64,000 nt of DNA from Mediterraneibacter gnavus ATCC 29149 (GTDB taxonomy: Bacteria > Bacillota > Clostridia > Lachnospirales > Lachnospiraceae), in NCBI RefSeq assembly GCF_008121495.1, contig NZ_CP043051.1:3162688-3226687 (forward strand). The letters are read 5' to 3'. A program made the position numbers and the translations under genes. The notes beneath the pieces are model-generated. The model made no database searches. It saw nothing but the letters and a program-made list of their open reading frames with translations, and had not been told where the DNA came from. Shown piece after piece: positions 9,853 through 18,143 of the stretch (positions within the stretch are counted from its first letter, which is position 1; every line of letters begins with the position of its first letter).

Positions 9853-10599
9853 CTATTCATAATATTTTCCAGTTCCAAGAATGGTACCAAACAACCCGAA
9901 TACCCAAATCAAAGTAACCGCTTTTTGAGACGATTCCCACAAGCCTGCCGTAACCAGGAGAAAGCTGACAACAGGAAATAGGATCATGGATCCCAGCATC
10001 CAGTATCGGCAGCATTTTACAATATACGGCCAGTTACTGTTGTGAATCCGAATAAACGGAATATTCATTCGGAAGACCCCGTCGGACACATAATGAAGTT
10101 CATTTTCATCATAATAAGTCGGAAGCTGTTCTTTTGCAAATAAGCAGAACCCTGCACCAAATAAGGCAAATAAAGCTTCTAAAACAAAGATGTCCTTCTG
10201 GATCAGATTTACATCCTGCCATATTAAAATTCCGAATTCCAATATGCTGAATCCCAGGACAAACAAATACCACATTTTGTGAAAACCAGAATGTACGTGT
10301 TTTTGATTGTCTGACAAATGAATGGTTTTTCCCAGCAGTTCATCCATCTCCTGCGGCTCAAGTGCGGCATGAATCCGCTCACCTTTTAGCAGCTCTGCGA
10401 CTGTTACTCCCAGGATATCTGCCAGAGGTTCCAATAAGGCGATATCTGGGAGACTCAGTCCACGTTCCCATTTTGATATCGCCTTATTAGAAAGAAACAG
10501 TTTTTCTGCCAGTTCCTTCTGTGTGTAACCTTTTTCTTTCCTCAGCGCTGCTACGAATCCCCCAAACTTTTGATTGTCAATTTCATACGTGAAAAACAT
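9853..10599 (-). CDS. XRE-family regulator with C-terminal membrane segments
   Basis: A 248-residue protein with an N-terminal Cro/C1 helix-turn-helix at about residues 12-65 (LRKEKGYTQKELAEKL, NKAISKWERGLSLPD). A linker follows, then about four hydrophobic segments (near 110-130, 138-155, 200-220, 226-243). This membrane-tethered XRE layout is common in Firmicutes and usually senses envelope or small-molecule cues; the target is unknown. The ATG at 10599 has AAGGAG only 2 nt away, a tight spacing; an adjacent GTG at 10602 is the alternative. It is convergent with the Crp/Fnr pseudogene and downstream of the oleate hydratase gene. Confidence 0.75.
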   Translation of the reverse strand: MFFTYEIDNQKFGGFVAALRKEKGYTQKELAEKLFLSNKAISKWERGLSLPDIALLEPLADILGVTVAELLKGERIHAALEPQEMDELLGKTIHLSDNQKHVHSGFHKMWYLFVLGFSILEFGILIWQDVNLIQKDIFVLEALFALFGAGFCLFAKEQLPTYYDENELHYVSDGVFRMNIPFIRIHNSNWPYIVKCCRYWMLGSMILFPVVSFLLVTAGLWESSQKAVTLIWVFGLFGTILGTGKYYE

Positions 10600-10686
10600 C
10601 ACTCCTTATTGTTTTGATATTTTCAGTATAAAGAATCCCTGAATTTTTGGCAATCGACTGTCGGTAGAATCGCATATTTCTGCTGT

Positions 10687-12648
10687 TTAAAACATACTGT
10701 CCCTTAAAATATCATGATCTCTCAGCAGTTTTTCAATCACAGTTCCTTTTACGATCCGTATCAATGGCTTTTTCAATGCATTGAGCGGTCCCGGCAGTTC
10801 AATCTCCAGCGGAGATCTTCCGTCCATCAATTTAACGGAACTGTCTAAAAGTTCTCGTACATCATACACACTGCCCCACACTTCCGGTACCCCGCGGTCT
10901 ACACCGAGCAGTCCATAGACAGCTTCCATTGCTGTACGGACAGAATATTCTGTCGTAAATACGGTATCTCTCGGCGTATCTGCAAACTGTCCGAGAAATG
11001 CGAAATTGATGCAGCCATCCGGAATGACATCCGGCCGGTCTCCTTTTGTTCTCGGCATAAAGAATGCTGTAATATAAGGCATCATCGTCGGTACACAAAG
11101 TGCACTGTTTTTTGCGAGTTCCGGAATCTCATCTGTCGGCACGCCGATGTGATACAGCCATTCTGCCGTAATCTCCTCTCCGGTACAGTCTTTCATCGGT
11201 TTTTTGATATAATCTCCAGGAACATCCGTGAAAAGTCCGTAAACCCAGACGCATACTTTTTCCGGATCCTGCTGTTTGAACTGTCCCTGACGGTTGATCG
11301 TCCAGCTCATCAGCCACTTGGAGTCTTTACAGCTTACAATTCCTCCGGTCACAACGTTTCCACTGCGTGGATCCCGTTTGCAGATATTTGTAATATAAGG
11401 AATAATCTTATCATCCAGCGTTGTGATCGTAGCAGATTCCCAGTTAGTCTTTGAAATATCAGAACAGAACTTCTCCGGATGTCCAAAGGCCGGATCCTGT
11501 CTGGCAATATTTTTCCAGAGTGACCAGCAGCCGCTTGTACGGACTTCTGCATCTCCGTTCGGTGCGTGATGATGATCTCCGTAGACAGTTCCTTCTGTAC
11601 AGCTTCCGTTTGTCACAAATACCAGATCTTTCTCAGTCAGAAGGATTCCTTTCTCCACACCATTGACTTTGCATTCAATGGCCGAAGCTACCTTCTTTCC
11701 GTCTTTTCTCTCAAATACGACGTTCGTTACTTCGGTATGAAACTGAAAATCAACACCTGCTGCTTCCAGATATTTCTGCATAGGAAGAATCAGAGATTCA
11801 TATTGATTGTATCTTGTGAATTTCAAAGCGCTGAAATCCGGCAGTCCTGCAATATGATGAATGAATCTCTGGAAATACAGCTTCATCTCCAGTGCACTGT
11901 GCCAGTTTTCAAAAGCAAACATCGTTCTCCAGTAAAGCCAGAATGTAGAGTCAAAGACTTCTTCATCAAAAACATCCTCGATCGTCTTATCATACAGATC
12001 TTCATCCGGAGTCAGGAACAGCTTCATGATCTCCATGCAGCCCTTCTGGCTTAAATTAAATTTGCCGTCTGTATGGGCATCTTCTCCGCGATTGACAGTT
12101 GCCCGGCAAAGAGAGTAATTCGGATCGTGCTTGTTCAACCAGTAAAACTCATCCAAAACGGATGCATTCGGCACTTCCAGCGACGGAATACTGCGGAACA
12201 GATCCCACAGACATTCGAAATGATTTTCCATCTCACGTCCTCCGCGCATCACGTAACCTCTGGTCGGATCGAAGATACCGTCACATGCGCCTCCTGCAAT
12301 ATCCATTGCTTCCAGGATATGGATATGATCTCCCGGCATCTGTCCGTCTCTTACCAGGAAGCAGGCAGCTGCAAGAGAGGCGAGCCCGCTTCCTACGATA
12401 TAAGCACTCTTCTCTTCCACCCCCTCCGGTTTTTCCGGTCTGGCAAATGCTTCATAATTTCCATTTGAATAATAGATCCCTTTTTTATTTTTCACCTGTT
12501 TTCCGCGTTCTGTGTTCCGGTAATCCTGATACCGGGCATCCATCTGTGCCTTCTTTTGCTTTTTCTGAGATTTTTTCTTCATATATGTGGCAGCTCCTGC
12601 ACCTGCAGCGATCGCAGCAATTCCAATCCCAACGTGTTTTTTTGCCAT
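10687..12648 (-). CDS. ohyA: Oleate hydratase with N-terminal membrane anchor
   Basis: A 653-residue FAD enzyme of the myosin-cross-reactive-antigen family, which adds water to the cis-9 double bond of oleate to give 10-hydroxystearate. This is a detoxification route for unsaturated fatty acids in gut bacteria. The family core starts at IYYSNGNYEAFARP (residue 58), with the FAD loop GSGLASLAAA at about 86-95. Before the core is an extra segment of about 57 residues with a hydrophobic stretch (GIGIAAIAAGAGAAT) and a lysine-rich tract, consistent with a membrane anchor. The start at 12648 is supported by AAAGGTGG 8 nt upstream; a further-upstream ATG at 12711 would precede the predicted transcription start. 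It follows a TetR gene. Confidence 0.92.
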   Translation of the reverse strand: MAKKHVGIGIAAIAAGAGAATYMKKKSQKKQKKAQMDARYQDYRNTERGKQVKNKKGIYYSNGNYEAFARPEKPEGVEEKSAYIVGSGLASLAAACFLVRDGQMPGDHIHILEAMDIAGGACDGIFDPTRGYVMRGGREMENHFECLWDLFRSIPSLEVPNASVLDEFYWLNKHDPNYSLCRATVNRGEDAHTDGKFNLSQKGCMEIMKLFLTPDEDLYDKTIEDVFDEEVFDSTFWLYWRTMFAFENWHSALEMKLYFQRFIHHIAGLPDFSALKFTRYNQYESLILPMQKYLEAAGVDFQFHTEVTNVVFERKDGKKVASAIECKVNGVEKGILLTEKDLVFVTNGSCTEGTVYGDHHHAPNGDAEVRTSGCWSLWKNIARQDPAFGHPEKFCSDISKTNWESATITTLDDKIIPYITNICKRDPRSGNVVTGGIVSCKDSKWLMSWTINRQGQFKQQDPEKVCVWVYGLFTDVPGDYIKKPMKDCTGEEITAEWLYHIGVPTDEIPELAKNSALCVPTMMPYITAFFMPRTKGDRPDVIPDGCINFAFLGQFADTPRDTVFTTEYSVRTAMEAVYGLLGVDRGVPEVWGSVYDVRELLDSSVKLMDGRSPLEIELPGPLNALKKPLIRIVKGTVIEKLLRDHDILRDSMF

Positions 12649-12711
12649 AGTAATGACCACCTTTCCAGAAATGTCGTCCGATTCAGATCGGATATCTTTG
12701 TTTCTGCCCAT

Positions 12712-12740
12712 ATACTATGATTTTTATTCATGAAATTCAA
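12712..12740 (-). promoter_or_regulatory. Promoter of the oleate hydratase gene
   Basis: TTGAAT (12735-12740) and TAGTAT (12712-12717) on the minus strand are separated by 17 bp and lie in the gap between the tetR stop and ohyA. The 17-bp palindrome at 12759-12775 is a short distance upstream of the -35. Confidence 0.5.
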
Positions 12741-12758
12741 TTTACAAATCAGGACGTT

Positions 12759-12775
12759 TGATAAAATTTTTATCA
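12759..12775. promoter_or_regulatory. 17-bp palindrome, candidate TetR operator for ohyA
   Basis: TGATAAAA and TTTTATCA are perfect inverted arms around one central T. The site overlaps the tetR stop codon and sits upstream of the ohyA promoter. Its A/T-rich composition means chance cannot be excluded. Confidence 0.4.
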
Positions 12776-13339
12776 CGGATCGGTTTTTGATAAAAAATTC
12801 TGGACGGAATTCGTAATACTGCCATGTAGCGTCAGCGCCATATTGTCTACAATTTCACTGTAGTCCTCCTTCATGCCCTGTTTGATCCAGTCCAGCATGA
12901 TTCCCACAAAACTATATTTGTAAAAATTTGCGATAAATTCTTTCTGTTCCTCCCGAATCTGCATTCCGGCTGTTTTCTCTTCCACAACTGCTTTCAGCAG
13001 ATCATAGGTCAGATGAAACAGATAATTTTCAATCTGTTCCCTGCTGACAGAATGGTATGCATTGAGAATAAACGGCTTGTTTTCCAAAACTGCTTCAAAA
13101 ATCTGCAGGATGCCTTCCTGCCATGTATCATAGGTCTTTTTCCCCTGCAGCGCTCTTTTTGCATCCTCCAGACAGGACCATTCAACCAGATCGTAAATAT
13201 CTTTAAAGTGATAATAAAAAGCCATCCTGCTGATTCCGCAATCCGATGTAATATCAGAAATCGTAATCTTGTCCAGAGGTTTTTGAAGCATTACTTTCTT
13301 TAAAGATGCTTCCAGGGCCTGTTTCGTTGTGTTGGACAT
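12773..13339 (-). CDS. TetR-family regulator, probable controller of oleate hydratase
   Basis: A 188-residue TetR protein with the N-terminal helix-turn-helix ITISDITSDCGISRMAFYYHF and an all-helical C-terminal domain resembling DhaS-type regulators. The ATG at 13339 has AAGGAGGG about 5 nt upstream. It precedes ohyA on the same strand and is divergent from the queuosine-salvage operon. Fatty-acid response is an inference from the neighbour only. Confidence 0.8.
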   Translation of the reverse strand: MSNTTKQALEASLKKVMLQKPLDKITISDITSDCGISRMAFYYHFKDIYDLVEWSCLEDAKRALQGKKTYDTWQEGILQIFEAVLENKPFILNAYHSVSREQIENYLFHLTYDLLKAVVEEKTAGMQIREEQKEFIANFYKYSFVGIMLDWIKQGMKEDYSEIVDNMALTLHGSITNSVQNFLSKTDP

Positions 13340-13431
13340 GAAATCCCTCCTTATCATGCGTTCCTTCCAATAGCATACAGGATAAACATGAACTTTACGT
13401 GAATTTTTTTCAATTATTTTCCCGAAAACTC

Positions 13432-13460
13432 TGTACAGTCAGATTCCGGTATGCTATACT
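13432..13460 (+). promoter_or_regulatory. Promoter of the queKTL operon
   Basis: TGTACA (13432-13437), a 17-bp spacer, and TATACT (13455-13460) with an upstream TG extension (TGC-TATACT). It is followed at once by the structured leader. Confidence 0.55.
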
Positions 13461-13480
13461 CTACCTCGCATTTATCAAAT

Positions 13481-13566
13481 CAGAGGTGCATTTTGCCCTC
13501 TGGACTGGTTCGTGAACTTCCCAGTATAAAAAACCAAGTATCTCGTAAGGTGGTCTTTGCCACGGA
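13481..13566 (+). promoter_or_regulatory. Candidate preQ1-I riboswitch leader
   Basis: The aptamer core at about 13504-13537 has a 5-bp stem ACTGG/CCAGT enclosing a 12-base loop (TTCGTGAACTTC), then the A-rich tail ATAAAAAACCAAG. This is the stem-loop-plus-tail shape of class I preQ1 aptamers, in which the tail folds back as a pseudoknot. A separate hairpin (CAGAGG/CCTCTG, 13481-13502) precedes it. A small hairpin (GTGG/CCAC, 13550-13563) follows, 22 bases before the Shine-Dalgarno site, and could act as the expression platform. The downstream genes are preQ1/queuine salvage genes, which fits. Pseudoknot pairing was judged by eye only. Confidence 0.7.
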
Positions 13567-13591
13567 ATAAAAAAGTAAAGGAGATTGGAGA

Positions 13592-14611
13592 ATGAATGCA
13601 AAAAAAGTCATCATTGACTGCGATCCCGGGATCGATGACGCACTCGCCCTGATGCTGGCGCTGCGATCACCGGAACTTGAGATTTTAGGGATCACAGTTG
13701 TCTCTGGAAATGTACCGGCAAAAAAAGGCGCGTCAAATGCGCAAAAAGTTCTGCACTGGATGAACCGACCGGACATTCCTGTTTATCTTGGAGAAGAACT
13801 GCCGCTTGTCCGTCCTTATGTGGATGCTATGGATACCCACGGGGAAGACGGTCTCGGCGAATCTCATTACCCCGAAATCACAGATGGAACAATCAATACG
13901 GATGGTGTGGGCTTTCTTGCCCGTACACTGCATGAAGCTGCCCAAAAGGAGGAGCCGGTTTCGATCATTGCTCTGGGACCTCTGACAAACCTGGCCAGAC
14001 TGGTTCAAAATGATCCTGAAAGTCTTGCCGGTCTTGGAGAACTGATCAGTATGGGCGGCAGCTGCCAGAGCCATGGAAACTGCTCTCCGGTCGCAGAGTA
14101 CAACTACTGGTGCGATCCGCATGCCGCAGAAATTGTATATCGTGCATTTGAAGAACTGCCTGTTTTACAGGACAAACAGATTCACATGGTGGGACTGGAT
14201 GTGACAAGAAAAATCGTCCTGACTCCTGACATTTTAGAATATATGTGTTGTGTGAATCCGCAGATGGGCGAACGTATCCGAAATATTACCCGGTTCTATT
14301 TTGATTTTCACTGGAAACAGGAAGGAATCATCGGCTGTGTCATCAATGATCCGCTTGCAGTCGCTTACTTTATCGACCGTACTCTCTGCAGCGGAATGGA
14401 AGCCTGTACGAGAATTGCAACGGAAGGTCTGTGTATCGGACAGAGCGTTGTAGACAGATTTGACTTCTGGAAAGGACATAAAAACAGCTATATTCTGACC
14501 AGGACATCTCCATTGTCATTTATGCAGATGTTTTTTGACAGAGTTCTTGGTGTACCAGACAAAACAAGCCTGCCCATGCTGGAACAGATCATGAAAGGAG
14601 ACGTATTATGA
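13592..14611 (+). CDS. queK: Nucleoside hydrolase, probable queuosine hydrolase QueK
   Basis: A 339-residue IU-nucleoside hydrolase family protein with the calcium-binding signature DCDPGIDDALAL at residues 9-20. In Clostridioides difficile a homologue, QueK, releases queuine from queuosine nucleosides and works with QrtT and QueL. Here the same three families are adjacent (hydrolase, ECF S component, small radical SAM protein), which decides the call over a generic purine or pyrimidine hydrolase. AAAGGAGA precedes the ATG. Its stop overlaps the next start as ATGA. Expression is probably controlled by the preQ1-type leader. Confidence 0.85.
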   Translation: MNAKKVIIDCDPGIDDALALMLALRSPELEILGITVVSGNVPAKKGASNAQKVLHWMNRPDIPVYLGEELPLVRPYVDAMDTHGEDGLGESHYPEITDGTINTDGVGFLARTLHEAAQKEEPVSIIALGPLTNLARLVQNDPESLAGLGELISMGGSCQSHGNCSPVAEYNYWCDPHAAEIVYRAFEELPVLQDKQIHMVGLDVTRKIVLTPDILEYMCCVNPQMGERIRNITRFYFDFHWKQEGIIGCVINDPLAVAYFIDRTLCSGMEACTRIATEGLCIGQSVVDRFDFWKGHKNSYILTRTSPLSFMQMFFDRVLGVPDKTSLPMLEQIMKGDVL

Positions 14612-15174
14612 GAAAATTTTCAACCAATAAACTTTGTATCCTCGCCCTTTGTTCGGTGATCAACCTGATCGGAGGTCAGATCGCACTGCTGCTTCGCCTT
14701 CCGATTTATCTGGATTCTTTTGGAACGGTGTTTGCGGCCGCTGTGATGGGGCCTTTTTATGGAATGATTCCCGGAATCGTCAGTAATCTGATCGGAGGCG
14801 TGACAACTGATATTTACGCGCTTTATTACCTTCCGGTCCAGATGATCACCGGATGTATGGCCGGTTTTGTTTTCCGGAAAATGCCGCCTCATGGCGGAAA
14901 AGATCTGGGAAAAATCCTGTTTGGAGCCGGAATGATCAGTATTCCGGGAACGCTGGTCAGCTCTTCTATTACTGCAATCGTATTCGGTGGAATCACCTCG
15001 TCCGGATCTACACTTCTGGTGCAGCTGTTCCATCATCTTGGTCTGGGGCTGACTGCAAGTGTATGCATGGTTCAGGGATTGACCGACTATGCAGACAGAG
15101 CGATCGTTCTGGCACTGACAGCCGTACTTCTGGCACTGCTTCCTTCTTCCGTTAAAGCAGCAGTAAATAAGTAA
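14608..15174 (+). CDS. qrtT: ECF transporter S component, probable queuosine-precursor importer QrtT
   Basis: A 188-residue hydrophobic protein with five to six membrane segments, typical of substrate-binding S components of energy-coupling-factor transporters. It overlaps queK by four bases and is 11 bp from queL, so the three are translated together. QrtT-type S components bring in queuine or queuosine and share a general EcfT/A1/A2 module encoded elsewhere; no such module is in this window. The substrate assignment rests on gene context and the preQ1-like leader. Confidence 0.8.
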   Translation: MRKFSTNKLCILALCSVINLIGGQIALLLRLPIYLDSFGTVFAAAVMGPFYGMIPGIVSNLIGGVTTDIYALYYLPVQMITGCMAGFVFRKMPPHGGKDLGKILFGAGMISIPGTLVSSSITAIVFGGITSSGSTLLVQLFHHLGLGLTASVCMVQGLTDYADRAIVLALTAVLLALLPSSVKAAVNK

Positions 15175-15185
15175 GGAGAATATTC

Positions 15186-15875
15186 ATGGAAAGATACAAT
15201 AAGATTACAAATAAAAATCCGCGGGAAATCGTGCTGTTAAAAGGCAGACCCTGTGCCTGGGGAAAATGCCGTTTCTGTGATTATATTGAGGATAATTCAC
15301 GGGATGTTCAGGAAATGAACGCTCTGAATCAGGAAGTCCTCTCCCATGTCACCGGAGAACTCGGTGTATTGGAAGTCATCAATTCGGGAAGCTGTTTTGA
15401 GCTTCCCGAAGAGACTCTGAAAATGATCAAAGAAATTATTGCGGAAAAGCAGATCCACCGTCTGTTTTTTGAATCCCACTGGATGTACCGGAAACATCTG
15501 CAGAAAATGCGGGATTATATGGGAATTCCCATTACTTTTAAAATTGGTGTGGAAACATTTGATAAAACCTTCCGGGAGGAGTATTTAAATAAGCATGCAG
15601 ATTTTGACTCTCCGGAAGAAGTCCGCAAATACTTTGATTCACCCTGCCTGATGGTCGGCATCAAAGGCCAGACAAAAGAAATGATCGATTATGATATTCG
15701 GATGTTAAAGACACATTTTGAATTGGGAACTGTCAATGTGTTTACGAACAACAGCACGGACGTCAAACGGGATCAGGAACTGGTTGACTGGTTTATGCAA
15801 AAATATGCCGACCTTCTGGAAGATCCGTCTGTGGAAGTCCTGTATGAAAAAACCGATTTCGGTGTGGGGGATTGA
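15186..15875 (+). CDS. queL: Small radical SAM enzyme, probable queuine lyase QueL
   Basis: A 229-residue radical SAM protein. The cluster cysteines are C23, C28 and C31 (PCAWGKCRFC), spaced C-x4-C-x2-C rather than the usual C-x3-C-x2-C. In C. difficile, QueL converts queuine to preQ1 so that the base can re-enter tRNA through Tgt and QueA. Short length, absence of a C-terminal auxiliary domain and linkage to queK-qrtT support the call. GGAG lies 7 nt before the ATG. The operon ends 18 bp before the convergent yitT stop with no clear terminator. Confidence 0.83.
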   Translation: MERYNKITNKNPREIVLLKGRPCAWGKCRFCDYIEDNSRDVQEMNALNQEVLSHVTGELGVLEVINSGSCFELPEETLKMIKEIIAEKQIHRLFFESHWMYRKHLQKMRDYMGIPITFKIGVETFDKTFREEYLNKHADFDSPEEVRKYFDSPCLMVGIKGQTKEMIDYDIRMLKTHFELGTVNVFTNNSTDVKRDQELVDWFMQKYADLLEDPSVEVLYEKTDFGVGD

Positions 15876-15893
15876 TTTGCTTTTGTTTTCCTG

Positions 15894-16739
15894 TTACTTT
15901 GCATTCCACTGTCCGATCACTTCATTGACAGTTGAAACGGTTACAAACACGTCCTTTTTTGTGGTGTGCAGATAGTTGAGAAGCAGCCGGTACTCCTGCT
16001 GTGCAAGAATCGTCACAAGTTCTGTACGGTGTTTTTCATCATAGGCGCCCTGGGCGACATAGAGGGTGGCACCGCGTTTCAGATCATGGATGATATAATT
16101 CTGTATTTCCTTATAATCATCAGAAATGATGCACACCCGTTTTCGCTTATTAAATCCATCAATAAAATAATCCACAGCCATACCGTTTGCATACGTTCCA
16201 AGCAGACTGACAATGAGTGTCGGTACGTCATACACCAGGATAGATGTCATTGCTGTTACAAATCCGGACAGCATGACAGCTTTTCCAAGTTCCATGTGTG
16301 CAAATTTATTGAGAATTTTTGCCACAATATCTAACCCGCCGGAAGAGGCATTGACATGAAACAACATGGCCTGTCCAAGCGCTACGATCAGAGTATACGT
16401 AACAAGATCAAATACCTGATTGCCTGTAACGGATTCTGTGACCGGAATCAATCGTTCAAAGATCCAGAGAAAGATTGGAAGCAGGATCGAAGTGTAAATT
16501 GTCTTCGCCCCAAAATCCTTCCCAATCAGCAAAAATCCGATCACAAGCAAAATGGCATTTAGAAAGAACGTAAGGATCGACATGGAAATCCCGGTGAGCT
16601 GGGAAAATACCAGCGCCAGACCGGAAATACTTCCCATGACGATTTTACTGGGAACCATAAAAAAATAAACGGCTGCCGATACAATCAGCATGGCAAATGT
16701 GATCACTGCAAATTCCCGGACTGTGTTTTTTAATTTCAT
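15894..16739 (-). CDS. YitT-family membrane protein
   Basis: A 281-residue YitT (DUF161/DUF2179) protein: five to six hydrophobic segments in residues 10-180, with the conserved HVNASSGGLDIVAKIL segment, then a cytosolic DUF2179 domain (about 195-275). The family is widespread in Firmicutes; the transported solute or function is not established. It is followed upstream by the C39-like gene at 27 bp on the same strand. Confidence 0.85.
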   Translation of the reverse strand: MKLKNTVREFAVITFAMLIVSAAVYFFMVPSKIVMGSISGLALVFSQLTGISMSILTFFLNAILLVIGFLLIGKDFGAKTIYTSILLPIFLWIFERLIPVTESVTGNQVFDLVTYTLIVALGQAMLFHVNASSGGLDIVAKILNKFAHMELGKAVMLSGFVTAMTSILVYDVPTLIVSLLGTYANGMAVDYFIDGFNKRKRVCIISDDYKEIQNYIIHDLKRGATLYVAQGAYDEKHRTELVTILAQQEYRLLLNYLHTTKKDVFVTVSTVNEVIGQWNAK

Positions 16740-16766
16740 GCTGTTACATCTCCTGCGTAAAAAATA

Positions 16767-17711
16767 TTATAATTTCGTAAAACTCCACAAATTCTCAATC
16801 TGTGGTTCCAGTGTCGCATAATCCCAGGTACGGCTGCTTCGTTCTTTACTGTTTGGATCATGCACCTGAATCTTACCGTCTGCCATGCCTGTCAGCACGA
16901 TAAAATGTCCGTCTGTTGTGAAATCGCCCTGCTTCATACTGCAGATGATCGGATGTCCTGCATTCAATTCTTCTGTGACAGAGCTTTCTGACAATGCAAT
17001 CTCTGTTCCTGCTACTCCAAAATTCAAAGCGGCTTCCGTCATCAGACTCCAGCTGCTTCCGGAGCCTGCCACATAATATCCGTTGGCGCCTGCATAGGAT
17101 GCGATCTTATACGGGGTAATACTGTTATCTCCGGTGAGTCCTGCAGCTACCATAGCAAGCGCTGTCGGACCACATCCACTGTTCGCTATGATTCCATCTC
17201 CATAATGAATATACCCCCACCGTTCATCCCACTGGATCAAGAGCGGAATCTCACCTTCTTTTACTTCTCCGATGGATTCAGCAGGTGCCTCATCTTTCTT
17301 CTCCGGATAATCTGCCACGAAATCTGTTGTCTCTGCATTTTTTGCCAGAAGCTCCAGCATACTCACCGGATAATTGCGGGAATCTGCAAGAATCTTTTGT
17401 ACTTTTTTATCTTCTTTTGCACGATCAGAGAGTGTCTGCTGAAATTCTGCTGATAAGGTGCCGTCACTGCATACGAAATCATAGACCGGAGTCTGCGTAT
17501 TTTCCGCTTCAGTTTTATCTTCCTTTTGAGCCGTATTATCAGTCTGCGTCTTTGTCTGCTTTTTTTTCTGCGAATCTTCTTTTGACAGCTGTCCTGCGAT
17601 CCACCGTCCTGCAAGTGCCAGCAAAGCGAGCAAAATCAGGATACAGATCGTTCGTTCTACCAGAACGACCTTTTTTCTGTCAAATCTTCTTTTTCTTCTT
17701 TGGTATGCCAT
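16767..17711 (-). CDS. Membrane-anchored C39-like cysteine peptidase domain protein
   Basis: A 314-residue protein with a basic N-terminus, one membrane segment (about 20-38), a K/T/E-rich linker (about 45-75) and a C-terminal Peptidase_C39_2 domain. Candidate catalytic residues are the cysteine in NSGCGPTAL, the histidine in DGHFIVLTG and the aspartate in VHDPNSKER. It should face the cell exterior; whether it cuts peptides is untested for this branch. CGGAGG precedes the ATG. It probably shares a transcript with the small membrane protein upstream. Confidence 0.8.
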   Translation of the reverse strand: MAYQRRKRRFDRKKVVLVERTICILILLALLALAGRWIAGQLSKEDSQKKKQTKTQTDNTAQKEDKTEAENTQTPVYDFVCSDGTLSAEFQQTLSDRAKEDKKVQKILADSRNYPVSMLELLAKNAETTDFVADYPEKKDEAPAESIGEVKEGEIPLLIQWDERWGYIHYGDGIIANSGCGPTALAMVAAGLTGDNSITPYKIASYAGANGYYVAGSGSSWSLMTEAALNFGVAGTEIALSESSVTEELNAGHPIICSMKQGDFTTDGHFIVLTGMADGKIQVHDPNSKERSSRTWDYATLEPQIENLWSFTKL

Positions 17712-17743
17712 AGTTCAACCTCCGGTAACAGAATACCACATTC

Positions 17744-18067
17744 CTACAATGCTTTCCATACCTGAATTAATTCTTCTTTCATTTCCTTCGGTGTAATCTG
17801 CTTCTCAATCCCATTTAAAATCCTGCCGCTGTTGACTTCTGCCACCTCGATCTTGCCATAATCCATCCAGACAAAACAGGCAAAACAAAGGATGGAAAGT
17901 CCCAGACGAAACAAAAAAGAGTGATCCTCTGCTGCATCGTCCTCTGTGACAGAAGTTGTAAGATTTCCATATCTCGGATGAATCACAGGCGTGCTTCTGC
18001 CTGTCTCATGATAAAGTCTGCGTGTCTGTCTGAGCAGTTCTCTTCGGCGTGCATCTGATTCGTTCAT
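17744..18067 (-). CDS. Hypothetical small single-pass membrane protein
   Basis: A 107-residue protein not recognised as a known family. It has a polar, arginine-rich N-terminus, one hydrophobic segment (FLFRLGLSILCFACFVWM, about residues 51-68) and a charged C-terminal helix. The ATG at 18067 has AGGAGG 7 nt upstream and lies just after the his-operon terminator, so it needs read-through or its own promoter. It is 32 bp from the anchored C39-like gene, suggesting a shared envelope role. Confidence 0.7.
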   Translation of the reverse strand: MNESDARRRELLRQTRRLYHETGRSTPVIHPRYGNLTTSVTEDDAAEDHSFLFRLGLSILCFACFVWMDYGKIEVAEVNSGRILNGIEKQITPKEMKEELIQVWKAL

Positions 18068-18082
18068 AAAGGTTCCTCCTGT

Positions 18083-18131
18083 AAAAAAGACATATGACGG
18101 GCTTCTTACCCCCATCATATGTCTTTTTTTT
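18083..18131. terminator. Terminator at the end of the his operon
   Basis: Arms around AGACATATGA and TCATATGTCT form a long stem with T runs on both outer sides, so it can work in both directions. On the minus strand it lies directly after the hisIE stop and immediately before the Shine-Dalgarno site of the next gene. Confidence 0.85.
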
Positions 18132-18143
18132 AAGAACTAGAAC

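Noticed and set aside
13481..13502. First hairpin of the queK leader as a second preQ1 aptamer
   Set aside because: Its stem resembles the class I stem, but the loop (TGCATTTTGC) and lack of an A-rich tail do not fit.
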